From: Caballeronia sp. SEWSISQ10-4 2
GTDB lineage: Bacteria > Pseudomonadota > Gammaproteobacteria > Burkholderiales > Burkholderiaceae
Direction: 5' to 3'
Assembly: GCF_030464885.1 (NCBI RefSeq)
Contig: NZ_JALPRJ010000040.1
Coordinates: 19,833-83,832 of the forward strand
Length of the DNA stretch: 64,000 bases
Shown: piece by piece, positions 42,529-52,017 of the stretch
How the letters are laid out: each line of letters begins with the position of its first letter
Position numbering within the stretch: position 1 is the first letter of the stretch
Program-made: the position numbers and the translations under genes
The notes under the pieces: generated by a model
What the model was told of the DNA's origin: nothing
The model's database searches: none
What the model saw: the letters and a program-made list of their open reading frames with translations, nothing else

Positions 42529-44016
42529 ATGCGTGCAAGTATGTTGTCCGACTGGCTGGCTCAGCGGATTGAACGCACGGGCGGCCAGCCGATTTACCGG
42601 CAGTTATATGGTTTGTTGCAGCAGGCCATCCTGTCGCGGGAATTGCCGGCCGGAACCAAGGTGCCGTCGTCCCGGTTGCTCGCGAGCGAGCTGGGGCTCG
42701 GCCGCAATACTGTCACGCAGGTTTACGAGCAATTGGCGCTGGAAGGGTATGTGTGGTCGGCGACGGGACAGGGCACGTTCGTGTCGGACAGCGCGCCGGA
42801 TGAGATCGTGGGGGCGGAATCGGAGGCGCACAACGCGGCACCTGCGGAGCCACGTGTGCTGTCCGCGCGCGGTGCACGGTTGTTGCAGGGCGCGGGGGTT
42901 TCACAGCGGCAAGGCGGCGCGTTCATGCCGGGCGTACCCGATGTGTCGAAGTTTCCCGCGGCTGTCTGGAACCGCTTGCAGTCCAAATACTGGCGCCGCC
43001 TGAGGCCGGATCTGCTGACCTATGCACCCGGAGGCGGGTTGCCGAAGCTGCGTCAGGTGCTTGCCGATTATCTGCGGACTTCGCGCTCGGTGCATTGCAC
43101 GCCGGAGCAGATTATCGTGACGACGGGGATTCATCAGTCTATAGATCTCGCGGTGCGCCTGCTGTCGGATTCCGGCGATGTCATCTGGACAGAAGACCCG
43201 TGCTACTGGGGCGTGCGCAGCGTGTTGCAAGTGTCCGGGCTTTCGCTCAAGGCCATCCCCGTGGATGAAGAGGGCATCAATCCGTCCGCCGACGATCTGG
43301 CAGACCCGCCCAAGCTGATGCTGGTCACGCCGTCGCATCAATACCCGCTGGGCATGGTGATGAGTCTCGCGCGGCGGCGGATGCTGCTCGAGTTCGCGCG
43401 GCAAAACGGCTGCTGGATCATCGAAGACGATTACGACAGCGAGTTTCGATACGGCAGCCGGCCGCTCGCGTCGCTGCAAGGGCTCGATACAGCCGGTCAG
43501 GTGATCTACGTCGGAAGTTTCGGGAAAACGCTTTTTCCGGGGCTGCGGATTGGCTACATCGTTGTGCCGGAAGGACTGTCGGCGAGCTTTGCAACGGCTT
43601 CCGCCGAGTTGTATCGAGAGGGGCAGCTATTGCAGCAGGCGGTGCTGTCGGAGTTCATCGCCGAGGGGCATTTCACGTCTCACATCCGGCGCATGCGCGG
43701 GATCTACGGGCAGCGTCGCCAGATACTGCTGGACACGATCAGGAAGCGTTATGGCGATGCACTGGAGATTGTCGGCGGCGATGCCGGGTTGCATCTTGTG
43801 TTGCGTTTGCCCGATGGCGTGGATGACCGGGAAGTGGCGAAGGCGGCGCTTGGCGTCAATATTGTCGTGCGGCCGCTGTCGGGCTATTTCCTGCGGCCGG
43901 GTGGAGACATGTCGGGCTTGCTGATTGGTTATGGATGCGTGCCGGAGGAGGAGATCGGGCCGGCGTTTGAGAAGCTGGCGACGGTGCTTGATCCGGCGCT
44001 GGGGTTGAGGGGATGA
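42529..44016 (+). CDS. MocR/GabR-type regulator (GntR helix-turn-helix fused to aminotransferase domain)
   Basis: A 495-residue chimera: N-terminal GntR winged helix (QPIYRQLYGLLQQAILSREL and KVPSSRLLASELGLGRNTVT) joined by a linker to a class I aminotransferase-like domain (VTTGIHQSIDLAVRLLSDSG, WIIEDDYDSEFRYGSRPLAS) with the PLP-binding Lys in YVGSFGKTLFPGLRIGYI. In GabR the PLP-GABA adduct activates gabT and gabD; the divergent gabTD operon here fits that role. Confidence 0.93.
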   Translation: MRASMLSDWLAQRIERTGGQPIYRQLYGLLQQAILSRELPAGTKVPSSRLLASELGLGRNTVTQVYEQLALEGYVWSATGQGTFVSDSAPDEIVGAESEAHNAAPAEPRVLSARGARLLQGAGVSQRQGGAFMPGVPDVSKFPAAVWNRLQSKYWRRLRPDLLTYAPGGGLPKLRQVLADYLRTSRSVHCTPEQIIVTTGIHQSIDLAVRLLSDSGDVIWTEDPCYWGVRSVLQVSGLSLKAIPVDEEGINPSADDLADPPKLMLVTPSHQYPLGMVMSLARRRMLLEFARQNGCWIIEDDYDSEFRYGSRPLASLQGLDTAGQVIYVGSFGKTLFPGLRIGYIVVPEGLSASFATASAELYREGQLLQQAVLSEFIAEGHFTSHIRRMRGIYGQRRQILLDTIRKRYGDALEIVGGDAGLHLVLRLPDGVDDREVAKAALGVNIVVRPLSGYFLRPGGDMSGLLIGYGCVPEEEIGPAFEKLATVLDPALGLRG

Positions 44017-44168
44017 GGCGGTTCAGATTTTAGTAGGCATGCCTGATCACGCGTGGTGCCCGGTGCTCCGAAAAACCCGCCGAAACCATGCCGCCGACTA
44101 TGATAAAAAGGGAAGCACGGCAGGACTGAAGAACGCGGTGCGTGACCGTAATCGAAGCATAATAGAAC

Positions 44169-44176
44169 GTGTACCC
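44169..44176. promoter_or_regulatory. NicR-type operator, imperfect (GTGTACCC)
   Basis: Six of eight bases match the perfect GTGTACAC palindromes of the nicE/nicC region. It lies 14 to 21 bases upstream of the first MarR gene, a place where a bound repressor would block its own transcription. Confidence 0.45.
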
Positions 44177-44189
44177 TACAATTCTTCCC

Positions 44190-44660
44190 ATGCCCAAAAA
44201 ACCATCCCACCCTCCGGTTATTCCCGGCAGCGAGGAGTATCACTTCTCCGAACAGATCGGCCATCTGCTGCGGCGGGCCTATCAGCGCCACGTCGCGATC
44301 TTCCAGGCGGCCATACCGGATTCGGATCTGACCGCGGCGCAATTCGTCACGCTGTGCGCGGTAAAGGAGCAGCAGTCCTGCTCGCTCAACGACATCGTCA
44401 AGGCCACGGCAATCGACCAGGCCACCATCCGCGGCGTGGTCGAGCGCTTGAAAGCGCGCTCTTTGATCGTGGTCTCGCCCGACCCGCTCGACGGCCGCAA
44501 GCTACTGGTACGCACAACACCGGAAGGCCTGGCGTTGATCGACCAGACCGTGCCGTTTGCGCGGCAGGTCAGCGAGCAGACGTACGCGGGGCTGAACCCG
44601 GCCGAGCGCGTCGCCATCGTTTATCTCCTGCGCGCAATGACACGCGCGGAAGATAACTGA
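44190..44660 (+). CDS. nicR: MarR family regulator, NicR-like (first copy)
   Basis: A 156-residue MarR protein with the winged helix CSLNDIVKATAIDQATIRGV followed by VERLKARSLIVVSPDPLDGR. It is similar to the MarR protein at 55397 (both share SEQIGHLLRRAYQRH-type helices) and to NicR, the repressor of nicotinate degradation that responds to 6-hydroxynicotinate. ATG 44190 follows a GTGTAC site at 44169-44176, so the gene may be autoregulated. It is convergent with the molybdopterin subunit gene ending at 44702. Confidence 0.85.
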   Translation: MPKKPSHPPVIPGSEEYHFSEQIGHLLRRAYQRHVAIFQAAIPDSDLTAAQFVTLCAVKEQQSCSLNDIVKATAIDQATIRGVVERLKARSLIVVSPDPLDGRKLLVRTTPEGLALIDQTVPFARQVSEQTYAGLNPAERVAIVYLLRAMTRAEDN

Positions 44661-44701
44661 TCCAAAGACGCGTATAGGCCGACGTCGCCGCTGCTACGCG
44701 G

Positions 44702-46975
44702 TCATCGGTGCTCGGCGGGAGCCAACGTTGCAACGGCCTGTAGCGTGGCCCTGATCGCGTCCGGCGTGAATGGCGGCGCGCGGAATCGCACACCGGTTGC
44801 ATCGAATAACGCATTGGCGATGGCAGCCGCGCCGGGAAGCGACGCGGACTCGCCGGAGCCGAGTGGCGGTTCTCCTTGCCGGTCCACCAGCACTACATCC
44901 ACCGGGGGCAATTCGGGGAACGTCAGGATCGGATAGCTGCCCCATTCCCTGCTTGCCACCAGGCCGTCAGTAAAGCGCACACGCTCTTTCAACGTGCGGC
45001 TCAGGGTCTGGATGACATTGCCGTGGATCTGATGGCGCACGCCGTCAGGATTGATCACGGTGCCGGTGTCCTGGCCGACCGTCACTCGCCTGATGCGGAT
45101 TTCTCCACTGACTTTATCGAGGTCAAGATCGACGATCCACGCCGACCATGCCGCGCCGAAACCAGGGAAGCGGCTATGCACATATCGTGCGTACGCAACG
45201 CCGCGCCCTTGAAGTACGCGTTCGCCGGTGTCGCGAGCCGCGCGGCTGCCAGCAGCGCGGGCTTGCCAGCCTGCGCGTTCCGCTACCGCCTGTAGCAACT
45301 CCACCGCGCGCTCGTCCTTGAGATGCCGCAACCGGAATGCGAGCGGATCGGTGCCGGTCTCGACCGCGAGTTCATCGATGAATACGTCATGGGCGAACGA
45401 GTTCGGCAGCGCCGACACGCCTCTGAACCACGACGCCCGGACCAGCGGTGCAAGGTCGTGGCAGACGAAGCGGCGATTCGCGAATGTGTAGGGCGTGATG
45501 GCGGTCCGGTCGCCCATTTCGAAGACGCGCGGCTCGGCCGGCGCCGCGCCGGTGAGCAGAAGGGCAAGCATGGGCGCGTCGTTCGATGGATAGCGGGAAG
45601 CGAACGTATAACCCAGCGTGTCGCCGCTGCTGGACACGGTGCCGGTCACGTCGACGACCTGTGCGGTGCCCTTAGGCTCCCATTGATGTTCGTCGGCGCG
45701 CGATAGCTGGACCCGCACCGGCTGTCTCATTGCACGCGAGAGCAGGAGTGCGTCGCCGGCGACATCGTCGGCGCAATTGCGGCCATAGCATCCGGAGGCT
45801 TCCATGCGGACGACATCGATATCCGCTTCAGCACGCTCGACCAGACGCGACAAGTCGTAGCGCAAGGTCTGCGGGTTCTGCGTGCCGGACCATACGGTAA
45901 TGCGCCCGTCCTGATAGTCCGCGAGGGCGCAGGACGGCCCGATCGATCCATGCATCTGATACGGCCAGACATAGCTGCGTGTCAGCGTGGTCGTGCCCAA
46001 CTGTCCCTGCACGCTCTCGACGTCGCCTTCCTCCAGCAGAAGGCGGCGCTGAGCCGGCGCGTTGGAAATGGCTTCGGCGGGGTTATCGAGGGACGGCAGC
46101 GGCGGCAGGGGACGCCACCGGACGCGTAGCGCACGCGCCGCGCGGATCGCCTGTTCCTCACGCTCGGCCACCACGCCAACGAAGTCGCCGATAACAACCA
46201 CGCCGCACACGCCCGGCAGCGTCTCGACCGACGAACGGTCCACGTCGATCAGTGTCTTGCCGACGAACGCGCCGCAATCGTGCCCGGCATACGGCGGCCG
46301 CACGACACGACCGTGCAGCATGCCGGGCACGCGCATGTCGTGAACGAAGGTCAGCGTGCCGGTCGCCTTGGCCGGCAGATCGACGCGCGGTGTCGCCCGG
46401 CCGACGATGCGGTACGTCGACGCGTCCTTCACTGCGACGGAATGGTCGATAGGAAGCGAGAGACGACGCTCTTTAAGCAGGCTGCCGAAGGTGAGCCGGG
46501 TGTTGTCGGGGGCGATGACATATCCGTCGTCGGTCGTGAGGCGAGAGGCCTCCAGCCCCCAAATTTCTGCAGCGAGCCCCATCAATGCAAGCCGCGCTTG
46601 CGCCGCGGCGAACCTGAGCGGCACGGCCGAAATCTGGATGGTCGCGCTCGCGATGGTCGGCCCCTGGTTGGGCACATCGGCCGAGTTGCCGAGGATCATC
46701 TGGACGCTCGCGGCCGGTACGTCGAGTTCCTCGGCCACGATCTGCGCGAGCGAGGTGCGGATGCCCGTGCCGAGATCGACGTGGCCGTTGAACGCCAGGA
46801 TGCGGCCGTCGTCCAGCACCGCGACGAAAATCTCCGGCGTGTCCTGAACGTAAGAAGACCCGCTACCTGGTTGACCGGGCGCGGGTTTTACCGGCGCGAG
46901 TGGCTGCCTGACGATGGTCAGGCAGCCGTTGCGCGCGAGCAGTTCACCTCGGGTGAGCGCTGCTGCAGTGGGCAT
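44702..46975 (-). CDS. nicB: Nicotinate dehydrogenase molybdopterin subunit, stand-alone (NicB N-terminal part)
   Basis: A 757-residue xanthine-oxidase-family molybdopterin protein that should hydroxylate nicotinate at C6. It has FNGHVDLGTGIRTSLAQIVA around residue 65, ASGCYGRNCADDVAGDALLL around residues 393 to 412, and GSGESASLPGAAAIANALFD, with Glu709 in the place of the catalytic Glu. In Pseudomonas NicB this domain is the first two thirds of a protein that continues into a tri-haem cytochrome; here it ends after APPFTPDAIRATLQAVAT and has no haem motif. Last gene of the nicEDXF-B transcript; no signal peptide. Confidence 0.87.
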   Translation of the reverse strand: MPTAAALTRGELLARNGCLTIVRQPLAPVKPAPGQPGSGSSYVQDTPEIFVAVLDDGRILAFNGHVDLGTGIRTSLAQIVAEELDVPAASVQMILGNSADVPNQGPTIASATIQISAVPLRFAAAQARLALMGLAAEIWGLEASRLTTDDGYVIAPDNTRLTFGSLLKERRLSLPIDHSVAVKDASTYRIVGRATPRVDLPAKATGTLTFVHDMRVPGMLHGRVVRPPYAGHDCGAFVGKTLIDVDRSSVETLPGVCGVVVIGDFVGVVAEREEQAIRAARALRVRWRPLPPLPSLDNPAEAISNAPAQRRLLLEEGDVESVQGQLGTTTLTRSYVWPYQMHGSIGPSCALADYQDGRITVWSGTQNPQTLRYDLSRLVERAEADIDVVRMEASGCYGRNCADDVAGDALLLSRAMRQPVRVQLSRADEHQWEPKGTAQVVDVTGTVSSSGDTLGYTFASRYPSNDAPMLALLLTGAAPAEPRVFEMGDRTAITPYTFANRRFVCHDLAPLVRASWFRGVSALPNSFAHDVFIDELAVETGTDPLAFRLRHLKDERAVELLQAVAERAGWQARAAGSRAARDTGERVLQGRGVAYARYVHSRFPGFGAAWSAWIVDLDLDKVSGEIRIRRVTVGQDTGTVINPDGVRHQIHGNVIQTLSRTLKERVRFTDGLVASREWGSYPILTFPELPPVDVVLVDRQGEPPLGSGESASLPGAAAIANALFDATGVRFRAPPFTPDAIRATLQAVATLAPAEHR

Positions 46976-47089
46976 GACGATTCCTGAAAATGCCGCTTTG
47001 TTCGACTAAACCGCTTCAACGATTGACGATACGCTTCGGCATCGCAAATACCAAGAGGCAGCCCGCCAGCATGCAGAGGCCGAAGGTGA

Positions 47090-47734
47090 TTAGCCCTGGC
47101 GTTTTTCGATCGTCGAAAGCGCTTCGTCGAGCGTCATGACGGCTGCGTATTTCTGTTCCATGTCGAAGAGATTTGCATCGTGCGGACCGATCGCCCGATC
47201 GCCGACGCAATCCGAAACAACCAGCGGACGAAAGCCATGCGACATCGCATCGACCACGCTTGCACGCACGCATCCGCTCGTGACCGCGCCCGCCACAATC
47301 AACGTCTGCACCGCACGCTGCGATAACCACGGCGCGAGTTGCGTGCCGAAGAACGCCGAAGGCACGGTCTTGCGCACAACGAGCTCGCCGCGTGCAGGTG
47401 TCAGCTCAGGCACGATCGCGCTGTTCGGATGGTCTTCGGTGAGTGTCGCCATGCCCGGCACTTTCAGCGAGAACACGTTGTCGTCGCTGCCATCGGCTGC
47501 ATACACAATGCGGCTATGTGCAACCGGCCAGCCATGCTGGCGCGCGGCGGCAAGCAGATGCACCGTGCGTTCAATAGCCGGCGCAATGTTGCCGCCGCCG
47601 AAGGTCTTGGGGTCCGCGAAGCCGACAACGAAGTCGACAATCAGCAAGCCGATATTGCCTTGCACCGGCAACGGCGTGCCGAATCCCTGCTGTTTGTACA
47701 CGCCCGATTCGGCGTGACTCTGGATGTCGCTCAT
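47090..47734 (-). CDS. nicF: Maleamate amidohydrolase
   Basis: Isochorismatase-fold amidase of 214 residues converting maleamate to maleate and ammonia. The triad is visible: Asp in GLLIVDFVVGFADPKTFGGG, Lys in LVVRKTVPSAFFGTQLA, and nucleophile Cys in VAGAVTSGCVRASVVDAMSH. It is 25 bp after nicX and 114 bp before the molybdopterin subunit, in the nicEDXF order. Confidence 0.93.
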   Translation of the reverse strand: MSDIQSHAESGVYKQQGFGTPLPVQGNIGLLIVDFVVGFADPKTFGGGNIAPAIERTVHLLAAARQHGWPVAHSRIVYAADGSDDNVFSLKVPGMATLTEDHPNSAIVPELTPARGELVVRKTVPSAFFGTQLAPWLSQRAVQTLIVAGAVTSGCVRASVVDAMSHGFRPLVVSDCVGDRAIGPHDANLFDMEQKYAAVMTLDEALSTIEKRQG

Positions 47735-47759
47735 TCAGATTGCTCCAAGGGGTCGATTT

Positions 47760-48794
47760 CTATCGGTCCATCACCACGCCGTCGCGGACGACCGCTTCGC
47801 CGTCGAGCATCACGTCGCAATGGCGCAGCGGGATGTCGATATGACACGTAGTCGTGCGCTTGCCGCCTGCTTCGTTGTTGGGCCCAAGCGAGAACAGGAA
47901 GTTGCCTTCGAACGCGCGGGCATCCATGCCGATGGTCGCCTCGCGGTCATACAGGCCGAGCGTCGACCAGCGCGCGCGAGGTTGCAGACCCCAGCCGATG
48001 TGCGAGATCGCATAACCTTCGGGATCGTTGAACGAGGCCATGTAGTCGCTCAGCAAGGCCGCGTCGACGCCGCCATCGATGCGTGTTGCATAACCGTTTT
48101 CTACCGTCAGCGTGATCGGATCGTTCACGTACTTTTTCTGCGGCAGCAAGATGTCGCCGCGGTCGATCACGATCTGGCCGCTTGCTTGTCCCTCGTTCGG
48201 GAATGTCAGCACGAAGCCGCTCGGCCAGTGATCCCAGCGGCCGGGTTCATCGACGAAACCGTACTCGGAGATAGCCGGAAACTCGCCCAGCGGACACACG
48301 AGTTCCGTGCCCGCCTTCGATGTCACGCGCATCTCCCGCGACGTCACTATCCGCGCAGCCGCCGCCCGCACGCGGGCGCGATCGGCTTCGGTCGGCACGA
48401 GCCGCGCGAGCACTTCGGGCGGTTCGACAGCCAGCAGGATCTTCGTGCCGGTCGCGAGGATCTCGTGCTGCTCGGGTGAGAACAACAGGGTCATCAGGTC
48501 GAGCACGAGATCGCTCGCTTTCAACGCGGCGATAGCGGCCAGGTTGCCGGTCAGCGGCGTGGTGCCGAGGTACGCGAGCGAGTCGCGGCTCAGCGCCTTT
48601 TCGCCGTTCACCGGCAACAGGTCGAGCCGGTTGACGATCGCGCCCATCGACTGTGTGGCGATCAGTGCGCTTGAAAGCGTTTGCGGATGCGTGGACGCGC
48701 TGGTGAGGATGGTGACGGTCTGGCCGGCCTGCAGCTTCGACAACGTCAGTACCTGCTTCCATGCGGCGATCATTTCGTAATCGCTGATTGGCAT
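47760..48794 (-). CDS. nicX: 2,5-dihydroxypyridine 5,6-dioxygenase
   Basis: Fe(II)-dependent ring-cleaving enzyme of 344 residues, converting 2,5-dihydroxypyridine to N-formylmaleamate. The sequence follows Pseudomonas NicX: TPLTGNLAAIAALKASDLVL, ILLAVEPPEVLARLVPTEAD, SEYGFVDEPGRWDHWPSGFV, ISHIGWGLQPRARW and TTCHIDIPLRHCDVMLDGE. The His and Asp of the last two stretches are the likely iron ligands. Preceded by a good TCAGGAG-like ribosome binding site. Confidence 0.95.
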   Translation of the reverse strand: MPISDYEMIAAWKQVLTLSKLQAGQTVTILTSASTHPQTLSSALIATQSMGAIVNRLDLLPVNGEKALSRDSLAYLGTTPLTGNLAAIAALKASDLVLDLMTLLFSPEQHEILATGTKILLAVEPPEVLARLVPTEADRARVRAAAARIVTSREMRVTSKAGTELVCPLGEFPAISEYGFVDEPGRWDHWPSGFVLTFPNEGQASGQIVIDRGDILLPQKKYVNDPITLTVENGYATRIDGGVDAALLSDYMASFNDPEGYAISHIGWGLQPRARWSTLGLYDREATIGMDARAFEGNFLFSLGPNNEAGGKRTTTCHIDIPLRHCDVMLDGEAVVRDGVVMDR

Positions 48795-48833
48795 GTTGAC
48801 TCCTGAAGAGTGAGGGTCGGCTCGTGCTCGGCG

Positions 48834-49661
48834 TTAGACGAGCTTTGCGCCGAGGAAATCGCCGAATGCTTCATAGAAGCCGGCTTCGTTGTCCCACGGA
48901 ATCATGTGGCCGGCATCGGGCACGCGCGTATGCAGCATGCCGGGGCTAAGCGTCTGCATTTCCTGCACGTCTTCGTCCAGCACCACGTCGCCGCGCGCGG
49001 CTGTGATGAGCAGCGAAGGCACGCGAAGCAGAGGCAGGTCGGCGTGGATGTCGTCAGTATGGAAGCCTTCGAACGATGTCAGCATGCCGCGTTCATCGCA
49101 GGTATGCAGCCATTGCGCGCGCAAACGTAACTGGTCTTCGGTCCAGGTCGGACAGAAAGCGCGCATGCCGTCGGCGTCGATACCTTTCAAAGCCAGGCGA
49201 ATCGAATCGACGTACCACGGCAGCTTTGCCGGATACGCACGGCGGCCCGGACCGGACACCGGCGGGTCGACCAGCACCGTGCGCGTCAGGCCGTTCGGTG
49301 CGCTGCGTGCAGCACGGATCGCGATTCGAGCGCCCATCGAATGGCCGACAAGCGCATAGTGTTCGAGGCCGAGTGCTTCAGCGAGCGCGATGACATCGGC
49401 GGCTTGGGCGTCGAGGCTGTAGTCGAGCGTGGCCGATGCTTCCGATAAACCGCGCCCGCGGACGTCGAGCACGTAGGTATCAAACTGGCGGCCGAGCGTC
49501 TCGCCGACAAATCCCCACGTGGCCGCCGGGCTGGTGATGCCCGGAATCAGGATCACGGCGGGGCGGCCGGCGCGCACGCCATCCGTGCCGCCATAACGCA
49601 GGTAATGCTGGCGGATGCCGTTGGCGTTGACGTTCGCGCCATAGAGAAAAGTTGAGTTCAT
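48834..49661 (-). CDS. nicD: N-formylmaleamate deformylase
   Basis: Alpha/beta-hydrolase of 275 residues that removes formate from N-formylmaleamate. The nucleophile elbow is ALVGHSMGARIAIRAARSAP (Ser in GHSMG); the oxyanion region is VILIPGITSPAATWGFVGET; the C-terminal catalytic His is in HTRVPDAGHMIPWDNE. The start at 49661 follows nicE by 41 bp. Same operon as nicE, nicX and nicF. Confidence 0.94.
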   Translation of the reverse strand: MNSTFLYGANVNANGIRQHYLRYGGTDGVRAGRPAVILIPGITSPAATWGFVGETLGRQFDTYVLDVRGRGLSEASATLDYSLDAQAADVIALAEALGLEHYALVGHSMGARIAIRAARSAPNGLTRTVLVDPPVSGPGRRAYPAKLPWYVDSIRLALKGIDADGMRAFCPTWTEDQLRLRAQWLHTCDERGMLTSFEGFHTDDIHADLPLLRVPSLLITAARGDVVLDEDVQEMQTLSPGMLHTRVPDAGHMIPWDNEAGFYEAFGDFLGAKLV

Positions 49662-49702
49662 CGCGGAGTCCGTGGATGAGTCGAAAGCTATCAGTAAAGC
49701 TT

Positions 49703-50455
49703 TTAGTAAGCGCCGGACAGCAGCGCACCCGCGCCCGGCACGACACGTTCGAGATCGAGTTCGCGCAGCATCGCGTAGGTCGTGGCGATCGCCGCCGTGA
49801 TCACCGGCTTGCCCGTCATCGCCTCGACTTGCGGCACCACAGCAAGCGATGGCATCTGCACGCAGGCCGACAATACAATCGCATCCACGTCCTGATAGGG
49901 CAGGGTTTTCACGATATCTGGCAACAGGCGCGGATTGTGGCGCCCTACATCCAGATTGTCGGGAATCTCGAGCGCCCGGTAGTCGACGACTTCAAACCCT
50001 TCGTGGCGGATGTAGTCCACGACCAGTTCGGTCAGCGGCAACATGTAAGGCGCGACCACCACGATGCGCTTGGCCTTGATGACCTTCAGCGCATCGACAA
50101 GCGCGCCCGCGCTGGTGATGACCGGCGCTGCGCCGCCGTTTTCGACGGTGCGCTCGTGCAGCCGTTTCTGCGACACGCGGTGATAACCATGCCCCATCGC
50201 CATGATTGCCACCAGGCACGCATAACCGAGCACGTCGACGCGCGCGTCGCTGAGTTCCAGTGCGCAGCGATCCGATTCCGCATCCATGGCGGCCAGTTCC
50301 TCCTTGACCACTTTTTTCATGCGCATACGGCTGGAATGGAACGTGAAGCGCTCCGGGCGGATGGTCTGGCGGGCGAGCAGCATGGCCGGAATTTCGGTTT
50401 CCATCGTCGTGTTCGAACTCGGCACGATCTGGCCGATGCGCAAGGTCTTCGTCAT
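49703..50455 (-). CDS. nicE: Maleate isomerase
   Basis: Asp/Glu-racemase-fold enzyme of 250 residues that turns maleate into fumarate, the last step before the TCA cycle. The two catalytic Cys are in VLGYACLVAIMAMGHGYHRV and DAIVLSACVQMPSLAVVPQV; the N-terminus IGQIVPSSNTTMETEIPAM binds the carboxylates. First gene of the minus-strand nic transcript, starting from the divergent control region shared with nicC. Confidence 0.95.
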   Translation of the reverse strand: MTKTLRIGQIVPSSNTTMETEIPAMLLARQTIRPERFTFHSSRMRMKKVVKEELAAMDAESDRCALELSDARVDVLGYACLVAIMAMGHGYHRVSQKRLHERTVENGGAAPVITSAGALVDALKVIKAKRIVVVAPYMLPLTELVVDYIRHEGFEVVDYRALEIPDNLDVGRHNPRLLPDIVKTLPYQDVDAIVLSACVQMPSLAVVPQVEAMTGKPVITAAIATTYAMLRELDLERVVPGAGALLSGAY

Positions 50456-50552
50456 CTAGTCGACTCCGTATTTCGTCGGCCACCCGCGGCGGCCTGGTTG
50501 GTGTGACAAATTGGGTGGCAAATGCAGTGGCAGATTGATTCGATAAAGTCTA

Positions 50553-50560
50553 GTGTACAC
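50553..50560 (-). promoter_or_regulatory. NicR-type operator at the nicE promoter
   Basis: Perfect 8-bp palindrome GTGTACAC occupying the spacer end next to the predicted -10 box of nicE. A bound MarR dimer would block RNA polymerase. Confidence 0.6.
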
Positions 50561-50708
50561 GTTTGAATTTAACAAGATTCCGAAAAAATTTTTTAATGGT
50601 GCAAGCGTGCTTTAGATTGGTGAAAACCCTTATAAAATGCACATATAAAGGGATTAAACGCCCGGTGTTCGACCCTACGCAAATTTTCTTTACTCAAAAA
50701 AATTCAAT

Positions 50709-50716
50709 GTGTACAC
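50709..50716 (+). promoter_or_regulatory. NicR-type operator at the nicC promoter
   Basis: Second perfect GTGTACAC, overlapping the predicted -10 box TACACT of nicC. Same relation to its promoter as the nicE site, mirrored. Confidence 0.6.
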
Positions 50717-50785
50717 TCAATATAAGTTTATTTAACAGGCTCGGCTGAACGACTTTCGGCGAGCGCCAGACATGGAGAGATCATC

Positions 50786-51946
50786 ATGAGCAAACCCCGT
50801 ATCGCGATCGTTGGCGCGGGCCTTGGAGGAACGGCAGCGGCGGCGCTGATGCAGCGCGCCGGTTATTCGGTTCGTTTGTATGAGCAGGCTCCCGCGTTTT
50901 CGCGTCTCGGCGCGGGGATTCACCTCGGTCCCAACGTGATGAAGATCATGCGCCGCATGGGCTGCGAAGACGCGCTGAATGTCATGGGCTCGCACCCGGA
51001 CTACTGGTACAGCCGCGACTGGAAAACGGGCGAAGCTATTGCGCAGATTCCGTTCGGGGATTTCGCTTTGAAAGAATATGGCGCGTCGTACCTGACCGTG
51101 CATCGCGGGGACTTCCATGCGCTGATGACCGAGGCGGTCGCGCCCGGCACGATCGAGTTCAACAAGTGCCTGAGCGGGATTGAAGAGGTTGACAGCGAAG
51201 TGCGACTGACGTTTGCCGACGGCAGCGTCGAGACCGCGGATATCGTGATCGGCGCGGATGGCGTGAACTCGAAGATCCGCGACCATCTGCTCGGCGCGGA
51301 ACCGCCGCGTTACACGGGTTATGTTGCGCATCGCGCGGTGTTTCCCGCGTCGCTGCTCGGCGCCGATCCTTTCGATCTGTGTGTAAAGTGGTGGTCGGAA
51401 GACCGCCACATGATGGTGTATTACGTGACCTCCAAGCGCGATGAAATCTACTACGTGACCGGCGTTCCGCAGGCTGAGTGGCCGGCCGGGCAGTCGGTTG
51501 CGCCGAGCAGCCGCGACGAAATGCGCGAGGTGTTCGCGGGCTATCATCCGTCGGTGCAGAAGCTGATCGACGCCACGCCCGAAGTCACGAAGTGGCCGTT
51601 GCTGGAGCGCGATCCGCTGCCGTTGTGGAGCCGCGGCCGCTTGGTCCTGCTCGGCGATGCCTGTCATCCGATGAAACCGCACATGGCGCAGGGTGCGGCC
51701 ATGGCGATTGAAGATGCAGCCATGCTTACGCGTTGCCTGGACGAGGTCGGCGCGAACGATTACACCAACGCGTTCGCGCTGTACGAAGCGAACCGCGCTG
51801 AACGTGCTTCGAAGGTGCAACTGGTCTCGCATAACAACACGTGGCTGCGCACCAACGAAGATCCGGCGTGGGTGTTCGCTTACGACGTATTCAACGAGCC
51901 GTTGAAGTCGCCGTCGGCGAAGCGGGCTTCGGCAACTGCGGCCTGA
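50786..51946 (+). CDS. nicC: 6-hydroxynicotinate 3-monooxygenase
   Basis: FAD-dependent aromatic hydroxylase of 386 residues; it decarboxylates and hydroxylates 6-hydroxynicotinate to 2,5-dihydroxypyridine with NADH and O2. FAD motif IAIVGAGLGGTAAAALMQRA, the DG motif VIGADGVNSKIRDHLLG and the GDACHPMKPHMAQGAAMAIE motif place it firmly in the class A group, and SHPDYWYSRDWKTGE resembles NicC. Preceded by a GAGAGATC-type ribosome binding site. First gene of the plus-strand transcript nicC-nicA-nicB. Confidence 0.95.
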   Translation: MSKPRIAIVGAGLGGTAAAALMQRAGYSVRLYEQAPAFSRLGAGIHLGPNVMKIMRRMGCEDALNVMGSHPDYWYSRDWKTGEAIAQIPFGDFALKEYGASYLTVHRGDFHALMTEAVAPGTIEFNKCLSGIEEVDSEVRLTFADGSVETADIVIGADGVNSKIRDHLLGAEPPRYTGYVAHRAVFPASLLGADPFDLCVKWWSEDRHMMVYYVTSKRDEIYYVTGVPQAEWPAGQSVAPSSRDEMREVFAGYHPSVQKLIDATPEVTKWPLLERDPLPLWSRGRLVLLGDACHPMKPHMAQGAAMAIEDAAMLTRCLDEVGANDYTNAFALYEANRAERASKVQLVSHNNTWLRTNEDPAWVFAYDVFNEPLKSPSAKRASATAA

Positions 51947-52017
51947 TATTTCGACCCGATCGCACGCGGCAGTGCCGGGATGATTGCCCCGTGCGGTCTT
52001 GATTCGATGACTGAAAA

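Larger units (their letters stand above)
50456..50785. promoter_or_regulatory. Divergent nicE/nicC control region
   Basis: A 330-bp AT-rich region. Minus-strand promoter for nicE: -35 TTGTTA (50570-50575), 17-bp spacer, -10 TAGACT (50547-50552). Plus-strand promoter for nicC: -35 TTTACT (50689-50694), 17-bp spacer, -10 TACACT (50712-50717). A perfect GTGTACAC abuts or overlaps each -10 box (50553-50560 and 50709-50716). No other gene is visible in the stretch. Confidence 0.65.

Noticed and set aside
44169..44189. GTG at 44169 as start of the first MarR gene
   Set aside because: The GTG is part of the operator-like palindrome and the ATG at 44190 gives the normal MarR N-terminus.
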